In this document: positions 17,979 through 27,558 of the stretch, one piece after another
How positions within the stretch are numbered: the first letter of the stretch is position 1
How the letters are laid out: every line of letters begins with the position of its first letter
Origin: Lawsonibacter faecis
GTDB taxonomy: Bacteria; Bacillota; Clostridia; Oscillospirales; Oscillospiraceae
Reading direction: 5' to 3'
Assembly: GCF_014287675.1 (NCBI RefSeq)
Contig: NZ_JACOPQ010000008.1
Span: forward strand, 62,001 to 126,000
DNA length: 64,000 nucleotides
Notes under the pieces: model-generated
The model's database searches: none
Told to the model about the DNA's origin: nothing
What the model saw: the letters and a program-made list of their open reading frames with translations, nothing else
Program-made: the position numbers and the translations under genes

Positions 17979-20900
17979 CTATACCTCCACCGCGGTGCCC
18001 GTGGCGAAGAACCACAGGCACCGGCGGACCACCTTTTTTCCCGTAACGGCCTCCAGCGCCCGGGAGTAGGCCGCGAGCTGGGGGCGGTACTCCTCCGCCC
18101 GGTCCCGGACGGTCTCCGGCGTCACCCGGTCGGTCTTGAAGTCCACCACCGTAATCCCCTCCAGTGTCTCGAAGCAGCAGTCCACCACGCCCTGGAGGAG
18201 CACCTGCTCCCCCTCCCCGGCGGCGGCGTAATAGTCCGACGCGCTCACCAGGATGGAGAACTTGAACTCCCGCCGCAGGCTGGCCGAGGCCATCAGCTCC
18301 CGCCCCAGGGGCGATGCGAAGAAGGCGTGAATCCGTGCCGGGTCCACCGCCTCCCCCTGCTCCCTGGTGATGAACTGCCGCGCCGTCAGGCGGGCGATCT
18401 CCTCCGCCACCTGCTCCACGGTGTCGGTCCGCTCAAAGTCGATATACTGCATTACCAGATGGAGGGCCGTCCCCTTCTGGGCCGGGGTGAGGCCGAACTC
18501 CTCCTCGGCGAAGCGGGGACGGCGGATAGAGGGCGCAAGCTGTCCGGGCGCGGCCGCCGGGGCCGGGGCGGCCTGGGCCACCTCCGCGTCGATATCCCGG
18601 CCCTTGAGCTGGGTGGCCGTCAGCTTGGAGGGGATGTCCACGTCCCCGGCTCGGGGATAGGTCCAGAGGAGCCGCTCCAGAACCTCCGGGTCGAACGCCT
18701 CCTGCGGCGCCTCCGCCGCCGCGGCGCGGGCGCGGCCTTTGGGCGCCTGCCCGCAGGCCGCGCCGTCAATCCAGCGCACGTCCCAGGCGGGACCGTAGTC
18801 CGCCGCCGGGACGAAGAGATCGGCCTGGGCCGCCACCCGCAGGGGCAGGGCCTCCGGGCGGCAGAGGGCGCTGAGCAGCACCCACTGCCCCACCGACGCA
18901 CAGGCGGCCAGGGCCTGGGGGTCCACGGGGCAGTCCGCGTCCTCCGCCAGCTTCTTCAGCTCCGCCGCCCCCCTTGTGAGGGCGCAGGAGAGTATCAGCT
19001 TCTCCCGCGCCCGGGTCATGGCCACGTAGAGCAGGCGCAGCTCCTCCGCCATCATCTCATACTCCAGCTGCCGGGCCACCGCCCGACGGGCCAGGGTGGG
19101 GTACTCGATCATCCGCTCGGTGTCCAGCCGCTTGGGGCCCACGCCCAGCTTGGGGTGGAAGAGGATGGGCCGCTGCATGTCGTCCCGGTTGAGCCGGCGG
19201 GTCAGGCCCGCCAGCAGCACCACCGGGAACTCCAGCCCCTTGGACTTGTGGATGGACATGATCCTCACGCCGCCCCCCTCCCGGCCGGGGGTGGGGACTG
19301 CCGGCATGCCGCCGTTCTCCCGCAGGCGGCTCAGGTAGGAGAGGAAGCCGAAGAGCCCCTTGTGCCCCGCCCCCTCAAACCGCCGGGCCAGCTCGCACAG
19401 GGCGAGCAGGTTCCCCTGCCGGGTCTCAGCGTCGTCCATGGCCCCGAAAATACCCGGCAGGTTGGTCCGGTCGTAGATGTGCCAGATGAGCTGGTGGCTG
19501 TTCATGTCCCCCGCGCAGCTTCTCAGCTCTGAGAGCTCCCGCAGGAAACCGGCGCAGTCCTCTCCGCCGTCCGCCGCCCCACGCTCCAGCGCGGTATAGA
19601 AGTCGGTGCCCGGCGAGGCGGCGCGGAGCTGGGCCAGCCGGTCCGCGGAAAATGCGTACACCGGGGAGCGCAGCGCCGAGATGAGGGCCACGTCCTGCCG
19701 GGGGTTGTCCACCACCTCCAGCAGGGAGAGGGCCACGGAGATCTCGGTGGCGGCGAAGAAGTCCCCGCCGCCGTCGGCCTCCCAGGGCACGTCCCGCTCC
19801 CCCAGGGCCCGGGCGTACTGGTGGAGCACAGCGCCGGGGGAGCGCAGGAGCACGACGATATCCCCGTACCGGACCGGGCGCGTCCCGCCCTCCCCGTCGG
19901 AGACGGGGAATTTCCCGTCCACCAGGTCCCGGATGCGCCCGGCGAGGAAGCGGGCCTCCAGCAGGTCCCGGGCCGTCTTTTCCGCGTCCTCGTCCTCCCC
20001 CTCGATCTCTCCGGCCAGGTCCAGCGCGTCCAGCTCCACGGCGTAGGCGCTCAGGCGGCAGCCCCCGCGGGGGCCCGAAGCGCCGTCTCCGGGCGCCGCC
20101 TCCCCCTCCTCAGGGTAGACCGCGCCCGGATAGAGGGCCTCGTCGGCGGTGTAGTCCATCTCGCCGAACTCGGTGGACATGATGCTGCGGAAGACGTAGT
20201 TGGCCCCCTCCAGCACCGTGGCCCGGGAGCGGAAGTTCCTGCCGAGGATGATGCGCCGGGGCTCCCCCTCCGCCGCCTCGGTGTGGGGCCTGAAGGCGCG
20301 GTATTTGCCCAGGAAGATGGTGGGGTCGGCCAGGCGGAAGCGGTAGATGGACTGCTTCACGTCCCCCACCATAAAGAGGTTGGTCCCCTCCCTGGAGAGG
20401 GCGGAGAAGATGGCGTTCTGGACCTCGTTGGTATCCTGGTACTCGTCCACCATAATCTCATCGTAGCGGCCGCTCCACTGCCGGGCCAGCCCGGTTGGCT
20501 TTCCCCCGGCGTCCACCAGCAGCTTCACCGCCAGATGCTCCAGATCGGAGAAGTCCAGCAGGCCCCTGCGCTCCTTCTCGGCGGCGTAGGCGCGCTCGAA
20601 GTCCTTCACCAGGGCGAAGAGGCCCCGGACGGCGGGATGGACCGCCCGCATGTCGGCCAGAAGGCCGGCGCTGTCGTCCTCAAAGCGCTCGCCCAGCCTG
20701 TCCAGCCGCTTCTTGCACTTGTTGCGGATGGTCTTGACCTGCTCCGCCGCGTCGGGGTCCATTGTCATCTTCTTCCGCCCCGCGGTGGGGAAGCGAATGG
20801 GCAGCGCGGCGGCCGCCGCGTCCCAGCCCTCCGCCGCCGCGGCCAAAAAGGCGCGCAGGCCGTCGATGCTGGCGGAGATGCTGGGGCCGTAATTCGCCTC

Positions 20901-21632
20901 CAGATTGGCGTCCCGTCCGCACAAATCCAGGGCCCGGGCCAGCTCCCCCAGCCAGTACTCCCCCTGGCGGCGGGCGTCCTCCAGCAGGAGGCGGCCCCAG
21001 GGAGTCTCCCCCGCGTCGGCCACGCCCTCCAGGGCAAAGGCCCTCTCCTGCTCGTCCAGCCAGGCGAAGGGGGCGGGGTGCGCCTGGACCCGGCCCCGGA
21101 TATCCAGGACGATCTGCATGAGGCGGGCGTCGTCCCGCCCGGCGGACATGGTGTCCACCAGAAGGGCAAAATCACTCCCCTCCTCAATGTCCTCATACCG
21201 GGCGTCCATCACGTCGTTGAGGGACCGGAGCATGAGCACCCCCGCCTCCCCCTCGTCGCAGAGGCGAAAGTCCGGGTTCAGGTCCAGAAGGTGCCCGCAC
21301 TCCCGCAGGAGCTGGCCGCAGAAGGCGTGGACGGTGGAGATCTGCGCCTTGTAGACCAGGGTCTGCTGCCGGCGCAGGTGCCTGTCGGCAGGGGCCTCCG
21401 CCAGCCGTTGGGACAGCTCCTCCACGATGCGCTGCCGCAACTCGGCGGCGGCGGCCTTGGTGTAGGTGATGACCAGGAAACGGTCGATGTCCAGCCCCTC
21501 GCCCTGCACGCGGCCCAGCAGCCGCTCCACCAGCACCCGGGTCTTGCCCGAGCCGGCGGCGGCGGACACCAAAAGGCCGCCGCCGCGGTCGTTGACCACA
21601 GCGGCCTGATCAGGAGTCAGCGCAAAGGCCAT
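17979..21632 (-). CDS. addA: ATP-dependent helicase/nuclease subunit A
   Basis: 1217 residues, the expected size. UvrD-like helicase with Walker A AAAGSGKT (24-31), DEYQDTN (motif II), GDVKQSIYRFR (motif III) and MSIHKSKGLEFPVV (motif V), then a C-terminal RecB-type nuclease domain with VVDFKTDRV and the QLAAYSRALE motif. AddAB resects double-strand breaks and loads RecA. Encoded downstream of addB with 143 bases between them. Confidence 0.97.
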   Translation of the reverse strand: MAFALTPDQAAVVNDRGGGLLVSAAAGSGKTRVLVERLLGRVQGEGLDIDRFLVITYTKAAAAELRQRIVEELSQRLAEAPADRHLRRQQTLVYKAQISTVHAFCGQLLRECGHLLDLNPDFRLCDEGEAGVLMLRSLNDVMDARYEDIEEGSDFALLVDTMSAGRDDARLMQIVLDIRGRVQAHPAPFAWLDEQERAFALEGVADAGETPWGRLLLEDARRQGEYWLGELARALDLCGRDANLEANYGPSISASIDGLRAFLAAAAEGWDAAAAALPIRFPTAGRKKMTMDPDAAEQVKTIRNKCKKRLDRLGERFEDDSAGLLADMRAVHPAVRGLFALVKDFERAYAAEKERRGLLDFSDLEHLAVKLLVDAGGKPTGLARQWSGRYDEIMVDEYQDTNEVQNAIFSALSREGTNLFMVGDVKQSIYRFRLADPTIFLGKYRAFRPHTEAAEGEPRRIILGRNFRSRATVLEGANYVFRSIMSTEFGEMDYTADEALYPGAVYPEEGEAAPGDGASGPRGGCRLSAYAVELDALDLAGEIEGEDEDAEKTARDLLEARFLAGRIRDLVDGKFPVSDGEGGTRPVRYGDIVVLLRSPGAVLHQYARALGERDVPWEADGGGDFFAATEISVALSLLEVVDNPRQDVALISALRSPVYAFSADRLAQLRAASPGTDFYTALERGAADGGEDCAGFLRELSELRSCAGDMNSHQLIWHIYDRTNLPGIFGAMDDAETRQGNLLALCELARRFEGAGHKGLFGFLSYLSRLRENGGMPAVPTPGREGGGVRIMSIHKSKGLEFPVVLLAGLTRRLNRDDMQRPILFHPKLGVGPKRLDTERMIEYPTLARRAVARQLEYEMMAEELRLLYVAMTRAREKLILSCALTRGAAELKKLAEDADCPVDPQALAACASVGQWVLLSALCRPEALPLRVAAQADLFVPAADYGPAWDVRWIDGAACGQAPKGRARAAAAEAPQEAFDPEVLERLLWTYPRAGDVDIPSKLTATQLKGRDIDAEVAQAAPAPAAAPGQLAPSIRRPRFAEEEFGLTPAQKGTALHLVMQYIDFERTDTVEQVAEEIARLTARQFITREQGEAVDPARIHAFFASPLGRELMASASLRREFKFSILVSASDYYAAAGEGEQVLLQGVVDCCFETLEGITVVDFKTDRVTPETVRDRAEEYRPQLAAYSRALEAVTGKKVVRRCLWFFATGTAVEV

Positions 21633-21713
21633 TGTATCACCTCAATCATCCTATCGTTTCTCGTTCAGCCGGTTTCAAAGCGGAGAGCGGCGCGGGGCCC
21701 GGCGGGCATGAAA

Positions 21714-21764
21714 ACTGCCGCGCCTGTACAGGCGCGCAAAGGCCGCCCGCGGCGGCGCGGCAGT
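21714..21764 (-). terminator. Hairpin between addB and addA
   Basis: ACTGCCGCGCC (21714-21724) pairs with GGCGCGGCAGT (21754-21764), with further GC-rich pairing inside. On the minus strand it is followed by TTTTC, so it could partially terminate addB transcripts before addA; the U-run is short. Confidence 0.4.
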
Positions 21765-21775
21765 CCGTCCCCCGT

Positions 21776-24700
21776 TCAGTCCCCCTCCCGCTCCTCCAGC
21801 TGCGCCCAAAACGCCTCCGCCTTCACCCCCGGCAGCCAGCGGCGGCGGTCGCCGCCCCGGCCCTCCTCAAAGTGGCAGGCCTCGGCGTAGTCGCAGTATT
21901 TGCAGGCGTTCTGCTCCGGCCCCCGCCAGTAGGGGTCGGCGGCGATCTTCCCCGCCGCCAGCTCCCCGCCGATGTCCCGCAGGACGGCGCGGATGTGCCG
22001 GTCCAGCTTCCCCAGCCGCTCGGCGGAGACCAGGGCCTCGCCGGAGATGGCTCCGGTCTTGGCCGAGACCTTGACGGGCAGGAAGCGGACCCCCTCCCCG
22101 CCGGGCCGCTCCATGGCCGCCAGCACGTCCGGGTTGTCCAGCACCAGGCCCTTCCGGCGCAGCTCCCTGTCCACTGCCTTCCGCCGGGCCTCCTCGGTCA
22201 TGCCGCGGCTGCCCGCGATCACCGCGTCCCGGGCCGGGAGATACAAAACCCCCGCGGGGACAATCTCCTTCCCGCCGAAGAGGGCCTTCCCCTCCCGCTC
22301 CAGGGTGAAGAGGTACAGCAGCATCTGAAGCCCCAGGCCGTTCCAGATATCCGTCAGGTCAAAGGACTTACGCCCGGTCTTATAGTCCACCACCCGCAGG
22401 TAGAGCCTGCCGTCCTTCTCCCAGCCGTCCACCCGGTCCACAAACCCGGTGACGCTGACGGTGACGCCCCCCTCGGTGAACTCCACCGGGGGCAGCTCCC
22501 CACCGCCGCCGAAGCCCAGTTCGAAGGCGATGGGTTTGAAGTCGGACCGTGACAGCTCCTCCGCCACGTTCTCCACCACGGCGTAGACCGATTTCAGCAG
22601 CCGCCGGAAGAGGTACCGGAACCGGGGCGTCTCGTGCTCCAGCCCCCCCAGCTCCTCCTCCGCATACCGGTCCACCGCCTGGCGGGTCCACTCCCTGAGG
22701 GTCTCCCGCGGGATTGGCTCCTTTTGACCGCGCAGCTCTTCCCTCTGCAGAACGTGCTCCAGCACATAGTGCACAAAGGTCCCGTACTCCGGCGCCTGGA
22801 ACCCGGCGCTCCTGCGGGGCTCGGCCTTCAGGCCGTACTGCATGAAATAGGAGAAGTGGCAGGACTTGTACTTGTCCATCCTTGAGGCCGACATGGGCAC
22901 CCGGGCGCCGTAGAGCGCGTCCACCGCGCTTCGGGTAAGGCTCCCCCGCTCCAGCCCTGCCGCGCGCTCCATCCGCGCCACCAGGGGCGCGTAGTCCGGC
23001 AGCCTCCGCAGGGCGGCGCCCGCCTCCCGCCGCCGCCCGGCCAGCTCCAGGGCGGGGCGAGGTGCGGCCAGGCGGAAGGTCCCGTCCAGATTTCCCTCCT
23101 GAATCAGCTTCGCCCTGGGGAACAGCCGGCGCAGCCTCCCCACGAAAAAGGCGGGCCGCTGCTCCGTTCCCTCTGCTCCCGCCGCCGCCCAGCTCACGCT
23201 GAGCCGCTCCGCCGGGAGGGAGAGTGTCTCATAGACGATGGTGTTTTCCCGGTAGAGCTTGTCGGTGAGGGTGGGGGCCAGCTCCAGCCCGTAGGAGGCC
23301 AGCAGGCTCCTATCGTCGTCGTTCAAAAGCCCCGGCGAGGGGCTGGCCTGGGGGATGGAGGCGTCGTCCGCACCGAGAAGGAAAAGTACTTTACAGCTTT
23401 TGTGCGCAAGCCGTGGCATCTCACCCGCCGTGACCCGGTCCAGGGACACAGGGATGGAGCCCACGTCGTACTGGGAGAGCACCAGCTGGAAGAGCCGTGC
23501 AAACTCGTCGGTCTCCAAAGGCTTGTCCCCCAGTATCTGCGCGCATTGCTCCAGGCCGCCGCAGAGGATGTCCCAGAGCTGCTGGTACTCCTCCGCCAGG
23601 GCCGGCTCCCCCCGCTCCCGCAGGGCTGCGGTTCGCTCCAGAAGCTGCCCCGGCAGGCCGATCTCCTCCAAAAAGCTGTAAAGGGCTATCGCCTGCCCCC
23701 TTCCGGTCCGGTCCGGGTTTCTCCGCAGGGCCTCCAGGGGGGCCACCACCCGGCGGCGCAGGGCGTCCAGCCGCTCCAGCAGCGCCCGGTCCGCGTCCAG
23801 GAGGGGCAGTCCGTATCCCCGGGGGTGCATGGTCCAGCCGTTCTTCTGGGTCCAGCGGCTCCCCCGCAGGTCCCACTTGAGGGCGTAGTTCTCCAGCAGA
23901 TCGCACTCCTCCCAGGTAATGCCCGCAAGGCCGGTCTTCAGGTAGCGGAAGAGGTCGTCGTACTGGTAGTTCCCCGCCGCGGCCGCCAGGGCGGAGGTCA
24001 CCAGGGCGAAGACCGGCTTCTGGAGCACGTCGCTCATCTTCGTCAGGAAGACGGGCACCCCGTACCGGGCGAAGACGGTCTCGATGAGCTCGCCGTACCC
24101 CTCCATGGAGCGGGCGGAGACGGCGATGTCCCGAAAGCGGCAGCCCCCGTCCCGCACCAGGCGAAGAATCTCGGCGGCAGTCCACTCCACCTCCGAGTAG
24201 GGGGTATTGGCCTGGAATAGGGAGAGCTCCGGGGCCTCCTCCTCATAGGGGGTCCCGCCCGGCGCAAAGAGCCGCGCCTCCAGCGCGGCCAGGGCGGGCG
24301 CCCGGGCGCGGCTGTCCCCCACCGCCGTCTCTATTTCCCAGGTAATCCCATTTTCCTGTGCCATCCGCATCAGGGACCGGGCGGTCCGCCGGGCCGGTGA
24401 GAAAATTCCCGCCCCCTCCTCGTCCTCCTCCGCCTTGTCGCAGGTAAGGGCCACGGTGACGCTGCGGGCCTGGGACAGAAGCTGCCGCAGGACCAGCCCC
24501 TCCTGGGGCGTGAAGTCGGTGAAGCCGTCCAGGTAGATATCCGCCCCCGCGGCCCAGCGGCTCTCCCTGAGCCCCTCCGCCAGCCGGGTCACCCGGTCTC
24601 TGGGGTCGGAGCCCTGCCGGGCCGTCATGGCCTCGTAGGCGCCGTAGATGAGCGACAGGTCCAGCAGCTTGTCCCCCTCCGGGCCGTCAGCCTCCTCCCC

Positions 24701-25114
24701 CGCCGTCCAGAGGTGCCCCGGGCTGACGCAGCAGCTCTTCAGCTCGTCCACCGTGGCCAGCAGCCCGGCCAGGAACTCCGGCTTTTGGGAGGGTCTGCCG
24801 TAGACCCTGAGCTGGCTGGACACCCCCTGGAGGGCGGTATACATCAGCAGCAGACGCCCGCCCGCGTCCAAGGCGGGGGCGGCCAGCCCCCCGGTGACCG
24901 AGAAGACCCGCCCCGCCATGCGGGTGAAGGAGAGCACCTCCGCCCAGCCCGAGACCCGGTTGCCCGCGATGGCGCAGAGGCGGCGCTCCATGTCGTGGGA
25001 GTGCTGCTCCGGGACCACCAGCACCTGGGGCCGCGCCCCGCCGCTTGCGGCGATGGCGCGCAGTACGGCGGTGGTCTTCCCCGTCCCCGCCCGGCCCAGC
25101 AGCAGCTTCAGCAT
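21776..25114 (-). CDS. addB: ATP-dependent helicase/nuclease subunit B
   Basis: 1112 residues. N-terminal Walker A GRAGTGKTT (7-15), inactivated helicase core, and C-terminal nuclease with VVDYKTGRKSF. The iron-sulfur cluster cysteines are present: one near residue 750 (KYKSCHFSYFMQYGL) and three near 1069-1078 (CKYCDYAEAC), as in the AddB family where the 4Fe-4S staple holds the nuclease domain. Works with AddA. Confidence 0.96.
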   Translation of the reverse strand: MLKLLLGRAGTGKTTAVLRAIAASGGARPQVLVVPEQHSHDMERRLCAIAGNRVSGWAEVLSFTRMAGRVFSVTGGLAAPALDAGGRLLLMYTALQGVSSQLRVYGRPSQKPEFLAGLLATVDELKSCCVSPGHLWTAGEEADGPEGDKLLDLSLIYGAYEAMTARQGSDPRDRVTRLAEGLRESRWAAGADIYLDGFTDFTPQEGLVLRQLLSQARSVTVALTCDKAEEDEEGAGIFSPARRTARSLMRMAQENGITWEIETAVGDSRARAPALAALEARLFAPGGTPYEEEAPELSLFQANTPYSEVEWTAAEILRLVRDGGCRFRDIAVSARSMEGYGELIETVFARYGVPVFLTKMSDVLQKPVFALVTSALAAAAGNYQYDDLFRYLKTGLAGITWEECDLLENYALKWDLRGSRWTQKNGWTMHPRGYGLPLLDADRALLERLDALRRRVVAPLEALRRNPDRTGRGQAIALYSFLEEIGLPGQLLERTAALRERGEPALAEEYQQLWDILCGGLEQCAQILGDKPLETDEFARLFQLVLSQYDVGSIPVSLDRVTAGEMPRLAHKSCKVLFLLGADDASIPQASPSPGLLNDDDRSLLASYGLELAPTLTDKLYRENTIVYETLSLPAERLSVSWAAAGAEGTEQRPAFFVGRLRRLFPRAKLIQEGNLDGTFRLAAPRPALELAGRRREAGAALRRLPDYAPLVARMERAAGLERGSLTRSAVDALYGARVPMSASRMDKYKSCHFSYFMQYGLKAEPRRSAGFQAPEYGTFVHYVLEHVLQREELRGQKEPIPRETLREWTRQAVDRYAEEELGGLEHETPRFRYLFRRLLKSVYAVVENVAEELSRSDFKPIAFELGFGGGGELPPVEFTEGGVTVSVTGFVDRVDGWEKDGRLYLRVVDYKTGRKSFDLTDIWNGLGLQMLLYLFTLEREGKALFGGKEIVPAGVLYLPARDAVIAGSRGMTEEARRKAVDRELRRKGLVLDNPDVLAAMERPGGEGVRFLPVKVSAKTGAISGEALVSAERLGKLDRHIRAVLRDIGGELAAGKIAADPYWRGPEQNACKYCDYAEACHFEEGRGGDRRRWLPGVKAEAFWAQLEEREGD

Positions 25115-25215
25115 GGCATGGCACTCCCCTCTCTGAATGGATGATTTTATCTATTATAGCATTGGCAGGCCGGCCGGGCAATGTTACAATATAGAAAAAC
25201 GGGGAGGTGCTTTCC

Positions 25216-25434
25216 ATGCTTCTGACACTGAGCGAGGTCTCCGCCCTCAAGGCCGCCATGGCGGAAAAGGGTATTGCCGTCCATTTCCACAATACCTGCG
25301 GCAGCCAGTACTTTACCCTGGATGAGCCCGGCGAAGCCGTTAAGGCCGCGATTGAGGACTACTTTGCCGCCCGGCCCGGCGCCGCGCCGGTCTTCCAGGA
25401 CGACGGCATGGGCTTCTACGTGCCGGATCGGTAA
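25216..25434 (+). CDS. Small conserved protein resembling the RDAC family
   Basis: 72 residues from the ATG at 25216, 9 bases after GGGGAGG. The core HFHNTCGSQYFTLDEP...YFAARPGAAPVFQDDGMGFYV follows the pattern I remember for RDAC family proteins (R-D-A-C replaced here by H-N-T-C). Function unknown. Divergent from addB. Confidence 0.6.
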   Translation: MLLTLSEVSALKAAMAEKGIAVHFHNTCGSQYFTLDEPGEAVKAAIEDYFAARPGAAPVFQDDGMGFYVPDR

Positions 25435-25441
25435 GCCCGGT

Positions 25442-25478
25442 AAAAAAGCAGGCGTCCCGGCGGGACGCCTGCTTTTTT
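25442..25478. terminator. Bidirectional terminator
   Basis: An 11-bp GC-rich stem (GCAGGCGTCCC, 25448-25458, with 25462-25472) flanked by A6 on the left and T6 on the right; serves the small plus gene and the converging hydrolase gene. Confidence 0.9.
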
Positions 25479-25486
25479 CATGTCTG

Positions 25487-26281
25487 TTAACCGTAAAATG
25501 CGTGGCCGCCGATGACGGCGACGGTGGCCTTGTTGCGGGAGGCCCAGCAGGGCTCATCCGCGCCGTTGAACCAGTATGCGCCGGGGACCGCGTTGGCCCC
25601 GTCCAGGCAGAGCTTGGCGGCGATGACCGACTCCGCGTTGGGCGTGCAGTCAGTCGCGCCGGGGAACTGGCCCTTCTGGTAGACGACCTCGTACACCGTA
25701 TCGGGGAAGGAGGGGCTGGCCACCCGGTTGAGGATGACGTTGCCCACGGCGATTTTGCCCAGCAGGGGCTGGTTGCCGCTCTCGTGGCCGATGACGCGGG
25801 CGAGGAGGTCCAGGTTCCCGGCGTCGTAGTACTCGTCTCCGGAGGAGAGGGGCGCGCCGGAGGTGGCGTAGGTCACGCCCTTGTCCCAGCCGATCTCCGC
25901 GCCCAGGGCGCGGGCCAGGGTGCGGGCGGGCACCAGGGTGTCCCCGGTCTCGTCGCATTTCACCCCGTCGGGGACGTAGAGATAGCGGCCGTTTACCACC
26001 ATGTAGTTCTGGCCGATCCGGGCGGACATGGTGAAGTCCTCAGCCCGGGCCACAAGCTGGTTGTCCTCCCACGTGACGACCGCGTCGGGGCGGAGGGCCA
26101 GGGTCACGCCGTAGAGGGAGGTATAGGTGGTGCCGCCGTAGAGGACGGCTTTAAAATTTGTCATTGGTACGCCGTCGATGATGACGTCGGCGGTAACGTT
26201 CGCCTCCTCGGCGGCGGCGTGGACCGTAAGGCCCATCAGCAGTGCCAGGCAGAGGACGGCGCAGGAGATACGCTTCTTCAT
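25487..26281 (-). CDS. Secreted SleB/CwlJ-type cell wall hydrolase with an N-terminal stalk domain
   Basis: 264 residues from the ATG at 26281 (AAGGAGTG upstream; in-frame extension to 26329 discarded). Signal peptide of about 24 residues (MKKRISCAVLCLALLMGLTVHAAA), then a copper-amine-oxidase-N-like domain at about 30-125 (DGVPMTNFKAVLYGGTTYTSLYGVTLAL, LVPARTLARALGAEIGWD), then a Hydrolase_2 domain with LLARVIGHESGNQPLLGKIAVGNVILNR; the Glu in GHESG is the expected catalytic residue. Family members cleave spore cortex or vegetative peptidoglycan. Confidence 0.9.
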   Translation of the reverse strand: MKKRISCAVLCLALLMGLTVHAAAEEANVTADVIIDGVPMTNFKAVLYGGTTYTSLYGVTLALRPDAVVTWEDNQLVARAEDFTMSARIGQNYMVVNGRYLYVPDGVKCDETGDTLVPARTLARALGAEIGWDKGVTYATSGAPLSSGDEYYDAGNLDLLARVIGHESGNQPLLGKIAVGNVILNRVASPSFPDTVYEVVYQKGQFPGATDCTPNAESVIAAKLCLDGANAVPGAYWFNGADEPCWASRNKATVAVIGGHAFYG

Positions 26282-26539
26282 CGGGTCACTCCTTCTCGTT
26301 GTATCCGCTTGGAAACTTTTTGTTACCACATTGTAACCTATCCCGGCGCAAAAATCAAGAGGAACCTTTGTCGAGGACGGGCAGGCGGTTTGAGAGCCGG
26401 CCCAATTCTGAATGACTGGTGAACGGGAAACGCTTCACTTCCACGATATTGGTCTGGCCCCCAAATCTTTTTCTCTCCACAGCCCGCCCGCGCAAAAGAG
26501 CGCCGCGGGCGGTGTCCACGTCACCAGGAAAACGGTATA

Positions 26540-26578
26540 ATTGACACCAATCTTGTCCCCCTCTCCTCGGGCCCGAGG
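26540..26578 (+). repeat. Left copy of a 39-bp inverted repeat
   Basis: ATTGACACCAAT followed by a variant base, TTGTC, a variant base, CCCTCTC, three variant bases and GGGCCCGAGG; 34 of 39 positions match the reverse complement of 28392-28430. Confidence 0.75.
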
Positions 26579-26704
26579 GGTTGTCCTTGTCACGCGGACA
26601 AATCGAATCTTCAGAGCACTATGCAAGGGGGCAGGCCCGCCGTATCGCCGCGCTAAGGCCATCGTATCGCACGTCAGAAAGGGGCTTTACCGCACCGCCG
26701 GATC

Positions 26705-26809
26705 CCCCTCCCCTGTTTGCACGCCTAGGGCAGCCTCAACAGGCGCATAGGGTGGCATTAGACCCACGGGACAGCCTGCCGGGAAAGCGGCTGTGGAGCA
26801 TCACGGCAG
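26705..26809 (-). repeat. Spacer repeat, copy 1
   Basis: Lies directly downstream of the 26810-27277 gene. It shares with copies 2 and 3 the order CCCCTC-CCTGTTT, CAGCCTC...AGGCGC, a GGTGG-type block and the CGGGAA core between diverging stem arms. Confidence 0.55.
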
Positions 26810-27277
26810 TTATAGCTTCTCTATGAGGCTCAGGTCGATTTGGCCGTCCTTGCCCGGATGGAAGGTCCGTATCCACTTGTTTTCCTGGATTTCGCCCGGG
26901 CGTCCCTCTTCTATTCCGGCCAGCATCTTGTTCTCCCTTACGGGAGGAATATACTCCGCAAAAACACACCAGCAGGTACAGTATCCCTGCTCAAAATGTT
27001 TTTCCATATAGTCCCACAGCCAATCATTTGACTGCGGGGCCCGCTCACCGCCCCACCAAACAAAACAGCTTCCAGCCAGCCACGTTTGCTTCTCTTCGCA
27101 GAGCGGTTCGCTTATCACGACTATCTTCTTTAAGCAGCCTACCTCATATACATTAAGCCCAATATAGTCAAAGCCCTCTTTAGAATCATCTTTGGCGGCT
27201 CTGTTGAGCAGCGTACACAGCTTTGTCAGCTGTTCTTTCCCGTCACAGAACAAAAGACTTTCTTGGTGTCCCATCAT
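26810..27277 (-). CDS. Hypothetical small protein of the orphan-gene block (1)
   Basis: 155 residues, acidic to neutral, no signal peptide or membrane segment. Notable features are many aromatic residues and cysteines (SCFVWWGGERAPQ, YCTCWCVFAEYIPP). The reading frame and base use look like a real gene, and it has an upstream purine-rich site (GGAAGAGATG). I recognise no domain. Its size and setting resemble immunity genes of polymorphic toxin systems, but no toxin gene is in this window. Confidence 0.65.
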   Translation of the reverse strand: MMGHQESLLFCDGKEQLTKLCTLLNRAAKDDSKEGFDYIGLNVYEVGCLKKIVVISEPLCEEKQTWLAGSCFVWWGGERAPQSNDWLWDYMEKHFEQGYCTCWCVFAEYIPPVRENKMLAGIEEGRPGEIQENKWIRTFHPGKDGQIDLSLIEKL

Positions 27278-27558
27278 CTCTTCCTTTCAGCTTTAGGTAT
27301 TTGGGGTTCTGGTGCTCTCACTTCGGAACTAAGAACCTAATCCATGCGAAAAGCCCCTCCCCTACCACGCGTTATGGTAAAACCTTTATAGGACGTGGAA
27401 AAGAATGCTTGCTATTTCGCTCAGGGCACCCCTCTCCTGTTTATGTACTCAAAAGGTGCCCTGACGGGCTCTGGGGCGGCTCAGGAGGCGCTTTGCGCTA
27501 CGGTTGGTGCTTGGGTCCTCAGAGCAGCGGGAAGGGCTTCCTGCGGCGCTATGGCAGG
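27278..27558. other. Spacer between orphan genes 1 and 2
   Basis: No gene. A hairpin pairs TCAGGGCACC (27421-27430) with GGTGCCCTGA (about 27455-27464). The part from about 27430 is spacer repeat copy 2. Confidence 0.5.
27430..27558 (-). repeat. Spacer repeat, copy 2
   Basis: Ends at the stop codon of the 27559-27978 gene. Shares CCCCTCTCCTGTTT, CAGGAGGCGC, CTACGGTTGG, GCTTGGGTCC and the CGGGAA core with the other copies. Confidence 0.55.

Larger units (their letters stand above)
26282..26809. other. Intergenic region with the left inverted repeat and spacer copy 1
   Basis: No gene with a credible start. It holds the left copy of an inverted repeat (26540-26578) and, next to the stop of the 26810 gene, the first spacer repeat. 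Translations of the remainder look random. Confidence 0.5.

Noticed and set aside
26541..26826. Plus-strand frames across the left inverted repeat
   Set aside because: They contain the repeat in translation (a TPILSP..RARG pattern also seen at the right copy), so the similarity is of the DNA repeat and not of a protein.
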